Shown in pieces: positions 47,270 through 56,906 of a stretch of 64,000 nt of DNA (within the stretch, counting starts at the first letter, position 1; each line of letters begins with the position of its first letter). This stretch comes from Methanobacterium petrolearium (GTDB lineage Archaea; Methanobacteriota; Methanobacteria; Methanobacteriales; Methanobacteriaceae). The notes below the pieces were generated by a model. It was given only the letters and a program-made list of their open reading frames with translations, was not told the origin of the DNA and ran no database searches. A program made the position numbers and the translations under genes. Location of the stretch: the NCBI RefSeq assembly GCF_017873625.1, contig NZ_JAGGKL010000004.1, positions 62,001-126,000 of the forward strand, given 5' to 3'.

Positions 47270-47941
47270 TTATATCCTATTTTTTATGTATCCCCCTATC
47301 AACCCACACACAGCCCCATTAATAACTCCTAATAGAGTATACGGTATTATATAAAGGAAGGAACCTGCAAATAGACTTCCTAATAAGAAGGAAATTGCCC
47401 CAGTAACCACTGCGTTTTTAGCTCCAATAACCATGTTATCAGATAAGTAGCCAACAGCTAGTAACAGGAGAAAAGTGAAAAGAGTGAAAATGCCTTGGGT
47501 AAAAGCCAATATCAGTGTTATTACTGCTGCAACTGGGATTACTAAAACCCAACGTATGTTCTGAAAATTAAGTTCATTCATTATAGAATTCATAAAACCA
47601 GGTCCCATCCCATAAGGGTTCCTATGGGAAGTTTTATGAACTCTGCCATGATTTTTAAGATTATATATCCATTTTCCAAAGTTATTATAATAAAATTCTA
47701 CCAGTCTATTTTTAAACTTCCCTGGCAGAGAAGACAGGGATTGTATCTTTTCTTTTAGGATCTCGCTTTTTGTACTTTTTCTGTTTATTGAGGTTTGTTT
47801 CCAGGTGGGATCAACGATATCTAAATTTTCAACATATTTTAGTTTACCACCACAATCACAGTCACTGACAAAATCTTTTGGAGACTCACCGGATTGCAGT
47901 TTATAGTAACTCTTGCATTTTCCACAAATTAGATAACCCAC
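47270..47941 (-). CDS. Zinc-ribbon membrane protein
   Basis: An N-terminal zinc ribbon ([20 protein letters not shown], then CDCGGKLKY) leads into a basic linker and, from about residue 130, four hydrophobic segments rich in glycine ([16 protein letters not shown]...[17 protein letters not shown]). Related proteins are common in Methanobacterium, often in several copies. GGTGGTTAT precedes GTG 47941. No function can be given. Confidence 0.82.
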   Translation of the reverse strand: MGYLICGKCKSYYKLQSGESPKDFVSDCDCGGKLKYVENLDIVDPTWKQTSINRKSTKSEILKEKIQSLSSLPGKFKNRLVEFYYNNFGKWIYNLKNHGRVHKTSHRNPYGMGPGFMNSIMNELNFQNIRWVLVIPVAAVITLILAFTQGIFTLFTFLLLLAVGYLSDNMVIGAKNAVVTGAISFLLGSLFAGSFLYIIPYTLLGVINGAVCGLIGGYIKNRI

Positions 47942-48038
47942 ATAACCACCTTTTCACAAATTAGATAACTCACATAAACACCCAGTAATTGATAAAAGAT
48001 TATTAACTCAATTTAAGACTTATATATCTTTCTACTGC

Positions 48039-48203
48039 TCATCTGTATATATATTTTATAAATAAGACAAAGAACACCACAAAAAGGATAATGTTTACCA
48101 TTAATCGTGGCCAGAATAAATGCCTGAGAAATAGGTAATCTGTGGTTAAAACTAAGATAATGTAAAACACGACAAATAGAATCTTACTTGATGTTTTAAT
48201 CAT
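48039..48203 (-). CDS. Small two-helix membrane protein, 54 residues
   Basis: A very short gene reads IKTSSKILFVVFYIILVLTT and then DYLFLRHLFWPRLMVNIILF and VVFFVLFIKYIYR before a TGA. Two hydrophobic segments are separated by a charged turn (DYLFLRHLFWPRL). There is no obvious ribosome site before the ATG, so it may be leaderless or expressed weakly. The amphipathic layout and codon use support coding. I do not recognise its family. Confidence 0.62.
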   Translation of the reverse strand: MIKTSSKILFVVFYIILVLTTDYLFLRHLFWPRLMVNIILFVVFFVLFIKYIYR

Positions 48204-48737
48204 TTTTTTTATATTTTGTTAAGTTTAAGATATAATAATGGTTTTTTGTTTTTCTTTTAGATTGAAACTTCTCATCTTGAATCTTGAAAAAAATAAGAAT
48301 AAATGATTTAAAACATAAAAGTAGTTAAATTTAACATGATTTTAAACCCCCATGGAGAGAATCCATATACATTTGCATACAAAGATGTTTGCATGACTCA
48401 TTTTTTTTAATAAAATTCCACTGATAATCTATTATATGATAATGTTACGATAATTACTGAAAACTTCAATGATAATATTATTTCCAATAAAATCCTTAAA
48501 TAACTCCTTATAATATCGTAACGGTTTTATAGAGGTTTGCATCATAGTAAATTTAAAAATTATAATCTATAGCATCGTTTACACATGGAACCAAAGAGAG
48601 ACAACGAAAAACCACCGATCATTACACTGATTATATGAGTACTACCTTTTTACATTGACACTTAAGATATTTCAAAGTTGTATTTTTCCATAATTTCAAA
48701 ATATATTTTAGCATGATGGTTTTAAGGGAGTATAATT
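48204..48737. other. Long intergenic region
   Basis: No gene above about 20 codons is supported. A hairpin-like CATACAAAGATGTTTGCATG followed by eight T residues (about 48377-48410) could be a terminator. An ATG at 48585 opens only 17 codons (EPKRDNEKPPIITLII), perhaps the stub of a decayed membrane-protein gene. Confidence 0.35.
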
Positions 48738-49106
48738 ATGGTAGAAATAAAATGGACTACTGTGCGAAGAGGTTTATTATTATCACTACTCTTGTGGCTT
48801 ATTCTTCGAGAAGTTGCCGGGGATGTTGGCGGTATAATTGGCTTTGTCGTAGCAACAATGGTTGTGGGTTACCGAGTTAATGAAGGTTACATGGACGGTG
48901 CAATACATGGATCACTAGTTGGTGCTGTTGGTGGTATTATAGGTGGATTAATCATACTGATATTATACCTCATTGGGTTAGGAGATATGGCAAAACAGCT
49001 TTGGCCAGTTGCAGGAGTAATAGAAGCAGTTATAGTCCTAATCCTATATGCAATTGTAGGGGCCATTGGTGGTACGGTAGGCTCCGCCATCCAAAAATTG
49101 CGTTAA
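48738..49106 (+). CDS. Glycine-rich membrane protein, DUF5518-like
   Basis: The 122-residue protein has four hydrophobic segments with many glycines (GGIIGFVVATMVVGY, VGAVGGIIGGLIILILYL, VIVLILYAIVGAIGG). The pattern resembles DUF5518 proteins found in methanogens and haloarchaea. GGGAG precedes the ATG by nine bases. Its function is unknown; the small size and glycine-zipper helices point to an oligomer in the membrane. Confidence 0.8.
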   Translation: MVEIKWTTVRRGLLLSLLLWLILREVAGDVGGIIGFVVATMVVGYRVNEGYMDGAIHGSLVGAVGGIIGGLIILILYLIGLGDMAKQLWPVAGVIEAVIVLILYAIVGAIGGTVGSAIQKLR

Positions 49107-49138
49107 AAACAACAAATTTAGCTTATTCTGAGTATTAT

Positions 49139-49888
49139 TCAATTTTCCATATATTTTTTAAATTCAGCAAGCATTAATAGTGAGTTATATCCTTTTTCGG
49201 TAATCATGTAATCGCCTCTTTCATGCCTCTGCAAAATAAGGTCACTTTCAAGAAGTTTTTGAATGTGGAAAAGTAAATTACCACCACGAAGCCCAGTTAA
49301 CTTTGAAAGGTTGGAAAATGTTTTAGTTTCAGAAGCCATTGATTTAAGTATCTGTAACCTCTGTTTATTGGCTAATGGGTCTAGTACTTGTTTAACTATT
49401 ACCTCTTCAGGAATTGCAGATATTTCAGGTCTTTCTTCTGTAGAACTGTAAATTTGTAATGAGTTAATTAGATGTAATTGTTTGTTAAAAAGTGAATTAA
49501 CTTCCTTAAAACACACTTCACAATTATCAAAAGGAGCTTCTTTCCTTATTTCAGATAATTCATCCTTTTTTTTGTCAATTGATTCCTTTGAAACATTATC
49601 ACACTTTATAAGTTCTGCATTATTCCCTAAAAACTCTTTGAATCTCGATTTGCAAGTTTTTCGCATCTGGCAGGGATCTACCATGCTTTTTTCCAAACCA
49701 CTTTCAATGTCATCTTTAACATAAGAGGTAAGAGCGTTGATGAAATCTTTTTTAAAATTGGCAAACATAAGATCCAAGTATTCTTGATTGGATCTTTCCA
49801 TTAAACGTTTAATATCCTGGTGTATTGCCTCTAATTTTGCCCTATTATCATAGATTTCAGGACTATTCATCTCATTGATATTTTCCAT
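49139..49888 (-). CDS. Winged-helix regulator with cysteine-containing sensor domain
   Basis: The 249-residue protein has an N-terminal helical domain with cysteines at 73, 79, 96, 123 and 126 (DPCQMRKTCKSRF, NCEVCFKEV), which could bind metal or form disulfides, and a C-terminal ArsR-type winged helix (EVIVKQVLDPLANKQRLQIL...FSNLSKLTGLRGGNLLFHIQ). It is divergent from the PNPOx-like/MTH865 pair, with two direct GTACAT repeats in between. A redox- or metal-responsive repressor of those genes is a reasonable inference. The family is methanogen-typical. Confidence 0.85.
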   Translation of the reverse strand: MENINEMNSPEIYDNRAKLEAIHQDIKRLMERSNQEYLDLMFANFKKDFINALTSYVKDDIESGLEKSMVDPCQMRKTCKSRFKEFLGNNAELIKCDNVSKESIDKKKDELSEIRKEAPFDNCEVCFKEVNSLFNKQLHLINSLQIYSSTEERPEISAIPEEVIVKQVLDPLANKQRLQILKSMASETKTFSNLSKLTGLRGGNLLFHIQKLLESDLILQRHERGDYMITEKGYNSLLMLAEFKKYMEN

Positions 49889-49950
49889 ATATGTATATTT
49901 TTATTAGACCAGTAATAAAGGTTCCTATGTTGACTTTCAAGGTTATTTTT

Positions 49951-50000
49951 GTACATAAAACTGTAGTTAGTACATTTTAATGACGGTTTAGTATATATTT
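49951..50000 (+). promoter_or_regulatory. Regulatory region of the PNPOx-like gene with direct repeats
   Basis: GTACAT occurs at 49951-49956 and 49970-49975, 19 bases apart, just upstream of a TATA-like TTTAGTATATATTTC (49986-50000). The spacing suits a dimeric winged-helix protein such as the divergently encoded regulator. Confidence 0.4.
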
Positions 50001-50061
50001 CTAATTTGACATAGAATGTAACTAAGTTCATGAAACTAAATGATGAAGACGGTGATCTGGT

Positions 50062-50460
50062 ATGGTATTAAGTCAAGAGATGATGGAAGCTATAGAAAAA
50101 AACAATATTGTGTGGTTGGCAACTGCAAATAAAGACAATAAACCTAATGTTGTTCCAATTGGACTTGCAAGACCTTTAAACAATGAAAAAGTTCTGTTAG
50201 TGGCTAATTTCATGAACAAGACCTTTGAAAATCTAAAAAATAACCCCCAAGCATCAATAGCAGCCAATAATATCTCTGAATGCCCTTACCAGTTCAAAGG
50301 CAACGTGGAAATTCATGAATCTGGTAAATATTTTGACGATGCAGTGGACTGGGCTAAAAGTGTAATGTCCCAACTCAATCCCAAAGCAGCTGTTTTGTTA
50401 AATATCGAACAAATATATTCGGTCCAACCAGGCCCAGATGCTGGTAAAAAAGTTGTCTAA
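50062..50460 (+). CDS. Pyridoxamine 5'-phosphate oxidase-like flavin protein
   Basis: The 132-residue protein has the split-barrel pattern of the PNPOx-like family: NNIVWLATANKDNKPNVVPIG, VLLVANFMNKTFENLKNNPQ and a final strand. In archaea these proteins typically bind FMN or F420. No true pyridoxamine oxidase residues can be confirmed. GGTGAT lies eight bases before the ATG. The MTH865-type gene follows 46 bases downstream. Confidence 0.9.
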   Translation: MVLSQEMMEAIEKNNIVWLATANKDNKPNVVPIGLARPLNNEKVLLVANFMNKTFENLKNNPQASIAANNISECPYQFKGNVEIHESGKYFDDAVDWAKSVMSQLNPKAAVLLNIEQIYSVQPGPDAGKKVV

Positions 50461-50506
50461 AATACCTAAAAAAGGATTAGTTAAGATATCAACGGAGGAC
50501 GAAAAA

Positions 50507-50746
50507 ATGAGTGTTAAAGAAGAAATACATGCACAAATTGTGGGAGCACTAGCTGGAACTAAATTCCCTATAGAAACACCAGAAGCATTACTGTCAGCAT
50601 TTCCTGACGGTGCAGAAACAACCTGTAAATCAGGAGATGTTGAACTGAAAGCAGGGGATGCTGGTCAAGTACTGACTGCAGATGATTTCCCCTTCAAATC
50701 AGCCAAAGAAGTTGCAGACGTAATAGTTGAAAGGGCAGGATTATAA
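50507..50746 (+). CDS. MTH865-like family protein
   Basis: The 79-residue protein (SVKEEIHAQIVGALAGTKFP, then GAETTCKSGDVELKAGDAGQ) matches the MTH865 family, first known by structure from Methanothermobacter; it is all-helical and of unknown function. ATG 50507 is chosen because GGAGG stands seven bases ahead. It is probably cotranscribed with the PNPOx-like gene. Confidence 0.9.
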   Translation: MSVKEEIHAQIVGALAGTKFPIETPEALLSAFPDGAETTCKSGDVELKAGDAGQVLTADDFPFKSAKEVADVIVERAGL

Positions 50747-50899
50747 CGCCCTTGTTTTTTTATTTTTTAAAGTTTAATAAAATATCCTGATATAATTGGA
50801 TATACTTAAAAGGCCTATTTACTTTCTATGTTAAAAAATGTGTCTTTTTATGCGGTTGGCCACGAGTTAATTCAGAATCTACTTTTATAATCCTTCAAT

Positions 50900-51679
50900 T
50901 CATTTAATGATCTTTTTCATTATATTCTCAAATCTAGTCTTGCTAATTGGATGATAACTTAATATTTCACCATTATAAATAAGACAGAAGGATCCAAAAG
51001 CACAGGGTGTGTTTTTAACTGCTTTAACATCTTCTAAATCTATCAAATTGGTTTTTAATTTAAATTTATTTTGTGCAGATTCTACAATACTGTTAACATT
51101 CTTTTCAGTATAGGGACACTGAACTGAACGGAGAATAGTCAATCCATTACTGTATTCAGTTAAACATTCATCCATATTTGCCTTGAATTGGGGGTTTTCT
51201 GATTCATCATCAAACTTTTTAACCAGCAGATCAAAATCCGGTTCAGCACTATCCACGATCTGGAAACCTTTATTTAGGAATATATCATTACCTGCCATGA
51301 ACGGGCCTTTTCTGGTAACTACCGCAACTCCCAACATCTTTTTGTCCCTTGCCTCTTTAATACATTCATCAAGTAACAATGAAGCCATACCTCTGCCTTT
51401 AAATTCCTTCCTGAAACCAACGAAAATACAGTGAATGAACATGTATCCGTCAGCATCAACAGGACGATGAGCAAATTCTCCCGGAATGTACTCCAGCATC
51501 CCCTGATAACCGCCCTCCTTAGAGATCACCACCTTAATTCTTAATCCGTGGGGATAATATTTTTTAAACCATTCAATTTTTCTTTCCAACTCCACATGCT
51601 TTTTCAAGTCTTTGTATCCACAAACACCATAATCTGCGATGTTATCTGGAGTTAGGTCTATGACTTCTATGTCACCTAT
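50900..51679 (-). CDS. GNAT acetyltransferase with YoaP-like C-terminal domain, likely non-canonical start
   Basis: The N-terminal two thirds form a GNAT domain (RKEFKGRGMASLLLDECIKEA binds acetyl-CoA); the last 50 residues (NNPCAFGSF-type end with CLIYNGEILSYHPIS) are YoaP-like. The frame continues, in family-typical sequence (IEVIDLTPDNIADYGVCGYK), some 24 codons beyond the first TTG (51607), but no ATG, GTG or TTG is available there. A strong AGGAGGG lies seven bases before an ATA codon at 51679, which I take as start. A sequencing error is the alternative. The substrate is unknown; the YoaP domain is also of unknown role. Confidence 0.85.
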   Translation of the reverse strand: MGDIEVIDLTPDNIADYGVCGYKDLKKHVELERKIEWFKKYYPHGLRIKVVISKEGGYQGMLEYIPGEFAHRPVDADGYMFIHCIFVGFRKEFKGRGMASLLLDECIKEARDKKMLGVAVVTRKGPFMAGNDIFLNKGFQIVDSAEPDFDLLVKKFDDESENPQFKANMDECLTEYSNGLTILRSVQCPYTEKNVNSIVESAQNKFKLKTNLIDLEDVKAVKNTPCAFGSFCLIYNGEILSYHPISKTRFENIMKKIIK

Positions 51680-51739
51680 ATTAATCCCTCCTGACCAGTT
51701 TTAAAGGTATAACAATCATTTTTTCTTCAAATATAATAA

Positions 51740-53017
51740 TCATTCTTTTTCTTCAAAAACAAGGGTGAAAGCTGTTCCTTGACTCCGATCAAGTTCCAAC
51801 TCACCATCAATTTGTGAGGTTAAATTATTAACCAGTTGTAATCCTAATGAACTGGTATTTTTGTAGTCTAAATCTGTTGGAAACCCAATTCCATTATCAC
51901 TGACTTTTAGGACAATTTTCTCATTTTTTAGGTAAAATTCTACCTTGATGTGTCCACTTTCATCACCAGGAAAAGCGTGTTTCATGCTGTTGGTGACGAG
52001 TTCATTCACAATAAGCCCTAAAGGAACAACCGTGTTAATATCAATCTTCACATCCTCTACATCAATATCAAGTCTAACCTGTCCAGGATCAGCAACCATA
52101 GTGTGGTACAGATCCGTGGTGAGACTTCTTATGTAATCACCGAAATCTATGTTTTTGAGGTCGGTGGATTGATACAACCTTTCATGGATCAGGGCCATAG
52201 AGTTAGCTCGGTTTTGACTTTCTTTGAAAACATCACGTGCCCCTTCATCATGAATATAAGATGATTGGAGATTCAGTAAACTGGAAATAATCATTAGATT
52301 ATTTTTAACCCGATGATGGATCTCCTTAAGGAGCATTTCCTTCTCTTCTAAAGCTGTTTTTATCTCATTTTCAGCCTGTTTTCTTTGTATTGCTACGGCA
52401 AAAAGACTGATTAATGATTGCACAAGTTCCTTATTTTTTAATGTGTTACCATTCTTAAGAAAGATATACACAGTACCATAAAGTCTTCCCTTTGATTCAA
52501 AACCAGTGCCATACATATCCCCCATATTCAGAGTTAATTCAGCCATTCTGGTTATATTTTTTGACAATTGTCCTGAAAACACCTGATATAATCCATCTTC
52601 CATTTTAAGAAGTTTACCGCTGAGGATGGTATTTTTAGATTCTTTATCACCATAAAATTCATTAAAAGAAGTGAGTGGAATCTTTATATCAGTTAATCCC
52701 CCTCCTAAAATTTTTTGGGAAAGTTCATTTAATCTTTTATTTTCCCCAATTACAGAACGCACCATAATGCTATCTGATGGTCCATCATACATACTAACGG
52801 CAATAATAGCGTTTTCAATTAAATTCGCCAATTTTTTGGCAATAAAATCGTAAATATCAATACTTGGAGATAAATCAACCAATTCTAAAGCAGTTTGGGA
52901 TAAAACTCGCTCGTTTTCTATGATCTTTTGAGTAGATTCCTGATTAGATTCTAAAATGGCCTTTAATTCATTAATTTTATCCATGAGTTCTTCCTTGGAT
53001 TTTCCTTCATTTAACAT
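51740..53017 (-). CDS. Sensor histidine kinase, HisKA_2/HWE-type
   Basis: A coiled N-terminal part ([20 protein letters not shown]) leads into a GAF-like sensor domain (about 60-210), then HisKA_2 with the phospho-acceptor in [20 protein letters not shown] and an HATPase domain with [12 protein letters not shown] (N-box) and VSDNGIGFP (G1). No membrane segment or receiver domain is present, so it senses a cytoplasmic signal. ATG 53017 is used, with GAAGG upstream; the frame is open further but that part lacks kinase-like sequence. No response regulator is adjacent. Confidence 0.88.
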   Translation of the reverse strand: MLNEGKSKEELMDKINELKAILESNQESTQKIIENERVLSQTALELVDLSPSIDIYDFIAKKLANLIENAIIAVSMYDGPSDSIMVRSVIGENKRLNELSQKILGGGLTDIKIPLTSFNEFYGDKESKNTILSGKLLKMEDGLYQVFSGQLSKNITRMAELTLNMGDMYGTGFESKGRLYGTVYIFLKNGNTLKNKELVQSLISLFAVAIQRKQAENEIKTALEEKEMLLKEIHHRVKNNLMIISSLLNLQSSYIHDEGARDVFKESQNRANSMALIHERLYQSTDLKNIDFGDYIRSLTTDLYHTMVADPGQVRLDIDVEDVKIDINTVVPLGLIVNELVTNSMKHAFPGDESGHIKVEFYLKNEKIVLKVSDNGIGFPTDLDYKNTSSLGLQLVNNLTSQIDGELELDRSQGTAFTLVFEEKE

Positions 53018-53192
53018 TTTTAAAACCTTCAATGGATATAAAAATATTAACTCAATTTTATAGTATAACTCCATACTATATATTTCGAAGTATAATCTGG
53101 AATTATATGAAAAAATCTTTTTTAAGTAATCTGATGACATAAATTAGGTAACATCATAGCATAAATCATGTTTTTAATTTTAAAACGATTTT

Positions 53193-54020
53193 TCAGATCT
53201 CATGCCCCGGGCCCACCCTAACCTGGGGATACTCCCCTAAAAATTCAATTATTTTATCCAATGTTTCCTGTGCCTTCTTCACATTCCAAGTGTAATCACT
53301 AGGCGCAATTCCAAGTTCCAGATTTTCATGGATGAAAGCAGCATCCATGGCAAGTAATATAGGACCAGCAAGGGTATTTACAAGAAAAGAAACATGGTAA
53401 GGGGTGTGTCCATGAGTTAATATTGCCCATAGTGATCCATCGCCCAGAAGATCCACACCAAGACCCAATGGAGGCATTAGGGTGGCCCTGGAAAAGTCGA
53501 TCTCATATAGTTCTTCCAGTCCTTCCAGGAAATCCCCATGGATTTTTGGATGGTATTGGCCATATTCTCCCTTAGCTATAACATAGGGGATGTTTTTTGG
53601 AAGTTCCCTCACACCTGCTGCATGATCAGCATGTAAATGACTTAAAAAAACCGTTTTTAAATTGATTCCATTCTGTTCAATGTGTTTGGCTATATTTTCG
53701 CCTTTATTCTGTTGGAATACATCCACATCTGTGCCTTCCAGTCTTCCCTTAGGATCAGTTGAGTATGCAGCATCAAGACCTGTATCCAGAAGAAAATCAC
53801 CTTTTTCTTCATGGTGAACCCAGTGGGCCAGTATGGGAACCTCCATTTCCTCATCAATGATATCCCTGGCATGGGGATGAGCAGGATTAATGGTGCCCTT
53901 TCTGTTAATTATCACCGCCCCTGTTTTGAAACTTTGAACATTGATAGGACGTGGATTATGAAAAACTTGCCCCCATCTAGTATATTCCCCTTTTTTATAT
54001 GGAAATTTTCTGAGTTTCAT
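53193..54020 (-). CDS. Metallo-beta-lactamase fold hydrolase (lactonase-like)
   Basis: The 275-residue protein has the metal motif HLHADHAAG, DTGLDAAYS, and a later GHTPYHVSF and GPGHEI that contribute histidines. The layout is close to N-acyl-homoserine lactonases and related hydrolases. It lies 76 bases after the second symporter in the same direction, so both may act on one imported compound. The substrate cannot be named. Confidence 0.88.
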   Translation of the reverse strand: MKLRKFPYKKGEYTRWGQVFHNPRPINVQSFKTGAVIINRKGTINPAHPHARDIIDEEMEVPILAHWVHHEEKGDFLLDTGLDAAYSTDPKGRLEGTDVDVFQQNKGENIAKHIEQNGINLKTVFLSHLHADHAAGVRELPKNIPYVIAKGEYGQYHPKIHGDFLEGLEELYEIDFSRATLMPPLGLGVDLLGDGSLWAILTHGHTPYHVSFLVNTLAGPILLAMDAAFIHENLELGIAPSDYTWNVKKAQETLDKIIEFLGEYPQVRVGPGHEI

Positions 54021-54096
54021 GAAAAAATCAATATTTTATGGGAACCCTCTGTAATTGAGTTCCCAATTTTCATAGTAAACTATTCTTCACAACAAA

Positions 54097-55710
54097 TTAT
54101 TCTTCTTTACCCGATCTAATCCCATTAAAACATTTATCCAAAAATTCCTTTTCAGGGGGTTTAGTTAGCAGGGTGACAACAATGGTCATCACAACTGCCA
54201 CTGGTAGGGCAATGATCATTGGATCCACTGTGGGCCACGGGACCGTGGTTATAACGGTAGATTGTCCTAGTAAAGCTTTTGAAACTCCCAGGCCTTCTGC
54301 AGATTTTTTAAACCCAAAAACTAACCATATTAAACTAACTAATGCACCTGAAATTAATCCTGCGATTGCGCCTTCTTTGGTGGCCCGTTTCCAGTAAAGT
54401 GCTGCCACGTAGATTGCCAAGAATGCTGCGGCAGTTATACCAAACCACATGGCGGTTCCCACCGCAACAACACTGGCCGGTAGGATGAATCCCAGAATAA
54501 CTGCAATGAAAACTGCTATAACTATCCCTATCCTGGCCACCCTAACTGATGATCCACCAGTTTTTCGTACTAGTGTTTCATATATATCTCTTCCAAAGGC
54601 AGTTCCCTGCACATGGAACTGAGAAGAGAGTGTGGACATGGCTGCAGAAAGAAGAGCTACCATAAAAATGTATGCAAACCATAAAGGCATAGCAGCAGTG
54701 ATAAATGTTGGTATGACCTTATCCAGGTTACCTCCTGCTGCTTGAACAGCAGTCTGACCAGTTGTCTGGAAGAAATATACATTGGAAAGTGCACCTACAA
54801 CGTATGCTCCGAAGGTCATCACGAATATGAATACTGCTCCAATCAGAACTCCTCGGTTCAATTCCCGGTTGGTTTTAACTGTCATAAATCTAACTACCAG
54901 TTGTGGTTGTGAGAGCACCCCAATACCCACTCCCAGAATGAGGCTTGAGACCAGTGTCCACCAAAATGCACTGCCCAGAGCAGGCATAGATGTCCAGCCC
55001 GTAAATCCCGTAGCAGTGGCCATTGATGTGGCATTGGTAGGTATCACGTTGACCAGATTAGTTAGAGCCTGATTGGCATCGGTTACACCACCTAACATCC
55101 AGTAAGTCGTTACAACTAAAAATATCATTCCAAAGAACATTATGCTTCCCTGCAGGGCATCTGTGTACATAACTCCCCTAATACCGCCGAAAATAACGTA
55201 TAATGCCACGATAATGGCCATTACTATTAATGCGATATTATAATCAATTTGGAGAGTAGTTTCAACGAACCTGGCCATGCCCACCAGGACTACCGATGCA
55301 TAAAGGGGCATTCCAATAAAAATAACAGCACCTGAGAAGTATTGGATAAATTTACTGTTAAAACGTTTGGATAAAAATTCAGGGAAAGTTAACGCCCCTA
55401 AATTGTGTCCCATTCTTCGGGTACGTTTTCCGAAAAAGACAAAAGCAATAAATATTCCAATGAGAATGTTTAGAAAGACCAACCATAGAATACCCATACC
55501 ATAATTGGCAGCAACTCCTCCAAAACCGACAATAGCTGCCGTGCTGATGAAGGTGGACCCGTAACTCAATGCCATGATGAAAGGGTGTGTTTCTCTCCCT
55601 GCAACCATGTAATCTTCCGCACTTTTAGTTCTACGCCAGGCAACATAACCCACATAGGCATTAATTAAAAGAAATATCAAAACAACCATACTCAGTATCA
55701 TTAAATCCAT
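54097..55710 (-). CDS. Second sodium:solute symporter (SSS family)
   Basis: This 537-residue carrier is a close paralogue of the one at 34-35.7 kb: YMVAGRETHPFIMALSYGS, GVGIGVLSQPQLVVRFMTVK and PTFITAAMPLWFAYIFM are identical or nearly so in both. In contrast to its paralogue it has no one-helix accessory gene upstream. It probably forms a unit with the metallo-hydrolase gene downstream. GGTTGTGAT precedes the ATG. The shared substrate class is inferred only. Confidence 0.92.
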   Translation of the reverse strand: MDLMILSMVVLIFLLINAYVGYVAWRRTKSAEDYMVAGRETHPFIMALSYGSTFISTAAIVGFGGVAANYGMGILWLVFLNILIGIFIAFVFFGKRTRRMGHNLGALTFPEFLSKRFNSKFIQYFSGAVIFIGMPLYASVVLVGMARFVETTLQIDYNIALIVMAIIVALYVIFGGIRGVMYTDALQGSIMFFGMIFLVVTTYWMLGGVTDANQALTNLVNVIPTNATSMATATGFTGWTSMPALGSAFWWTLVSSLILGVGIGVLSQPQLVVRFMTVKTNRELNRGVLIGAVFIFVMTFGAYVVGALSNVYFFQTTGQTAVQAAGGNLDKVIPTFITAAMPLWFAYIFMVALLSAAMSTLSSQFHVQGTAFGRDIYETLVRKTGGSSVRVARIGIVIAVFIAVILGFILPASVVAVGTAMWFGITAAAFLAIYVAALYWKRATKEGAIAGLISGALVSLIWLVFGFKKSAEGLGVSKALLGQSTVITTVPWPTVDPMIIALPVAVVMTIVVTLLTKPPEKEFLDKCFNGIRSGKEE

Positions 55711-56012
55711 GAAATCACAACCGATCCTTTTCCAATAATTTTATCATTATTATTGATGATTAATGAATATATGGAGAGCATATATAAATTATTAAGATAT
55801 TATTATTGAAAAGAATGGAAGTATGACTTCATCATTGATAATGGACCGTTGCATCTATCTATGAATAGTTAAATAATGCTCAGGTTCAAATTCTTTCATA
55901 TTCCTTAGTTTAATAAGTATTAAGGATAATTATCTTTAGAATAAATCAGTAAAGGTTAATTACCCCTAGACTAAATGAGTAGATAAGATAATTAATTAAC
56001 GGTAGTGAGATT
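55711..56012. other. Divergent promoter region of symporter and PsbP-like gene
   Basis: A TATA-like TTTATATATGC (minus strand, near 55777-55788) fits the symporter gene. I see no reading frame for a symporter accessory subunit here. The repeated TAAAGGTTAATTA and TAAGGATAATTAT motifs near 55915-55965 are short direct repeats before the PsbP-like gene. Confidence 0.4.
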
Positions 56013-56873
56013 TTGAGCGAAAATGGCCCCCCAAAACTGCGGAGACCTGGAAGTGACAGTGAAAAAAAGGGTTCTGGCAAGTTCAAGAAAACAGAAACCA
56101 ATATTAAGGAAGCCATAGATTCTCTTAATATTAAAAAAAAGAAAACTGACATTTCTAATAAGGTTTCTTCCCTTAAATCGAAATCTAAAAAGGATAAAAA
56201 GAAAAAGGAAGGGCCTTTAAAACTCAAAATACCTGGAGCCAAAAAGGAACCAGAAACCAGATCTGGTGCCCTTAAAAAAAATGCTAAATATATTATGAGG
56301 GAAAAGCCATTATTGGGAATTATTGGCCTCATTATTTTAATTATTATAATAGCCACTGCGGCAATGTGGGCTATGGATGATAAAAACATCAAAAACCCAA
56401 GCAATAATACCTCCAACCAGACTAACATTACTAAAAATCATTATTCTGACGGGAACATATCTTTTGATTATCCTGAAGGTTGGGATGTTACCCCTAACAA
56501 CATTACTAGCAGCAGCCAATTTAATCTTATAGTTACTGTTTCAAAAGATGAAAATAACAGTTTATCCATCTTTAAAGAAGAATTGGGAACCCAAAACTTT
56601 ACATATAGTGTTGCTTCCTGGAGGGCAAACGTTATACAGAATGGTATGATCTACTATGAAGGTGATCTCACTGTAGATAACTGCACTGCTTATGAATTTA
56701 TGGCCAACTACAAACCTGAGGATAAAGTTTACACCATCAGAGGAATAGCCTTCCAAAAGAACCGTACCGGTTATTACTTAATGTTTGTCTTTGACAATGC
56801 TCTTTTGAATTACAAAACCGAAATGGATAAAGTTATAAACAGTTTTCATGTGACTGAATCACCAATACTTTAA
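56013..56873 (+). CDS. Membrane-anchored PsbP-like protein with Lys-rich cytoplasmic tail
   Basis: The first 90 residues are highly basic and low-complexity (KSKSKKDKKKKEGPLKLKIP), followed by one helix (LLGIIGLIILIIIIATAAMW) and an outer domain of about 160 residues with DGNISFDYPEGWDV and VINSFHV, the pattern of PsbP-like/DUF1795 domains. The outer domain has sequons such as NNTSNQTN and NNIT. Translation begins at TTG 56013 after GGTAGTGAG. The inner tail might bind nucleic acid or phospholipid; the function is unknown. Confidence 0.8.
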   Translation: MSENGPPKLRRPGSDSEKKGSGKFKKTETNIKEAIDSLNIKKKKTDISNKVSSLKSKSKKDKKKKEGPLKLKIPGAKKEPETRSGALKKNAKYIMREKPLLGIIGLIILIIIIATAAMWAMDDKNIKNPSNNTSNQTNITKNHYSDGNISFDYPEGWDVTPNNITSSSQFNLIVTVSKDENNSLSIFKEELGTQNFTYSVASWRANVIQNGMIYYEGDLTVDNCTAYEFMANYKPEDKVYTIRGIAFQKNRTGYYLMFVFDNALLNYKTEMDKVINSFHVTESPIL

Positions 56874-56906
56874 TATTCAGAGGAATGAATGGTCAGGAGA
56901 TTGAAT

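Noticed and set aside
48585..48638. A 17-codon gene starting EPKRDNEKPP
   Set aside because: It is too short to support, has no clear ribosome site and ends in a hydrophobic stub; it is mentioned only as a possible relic.
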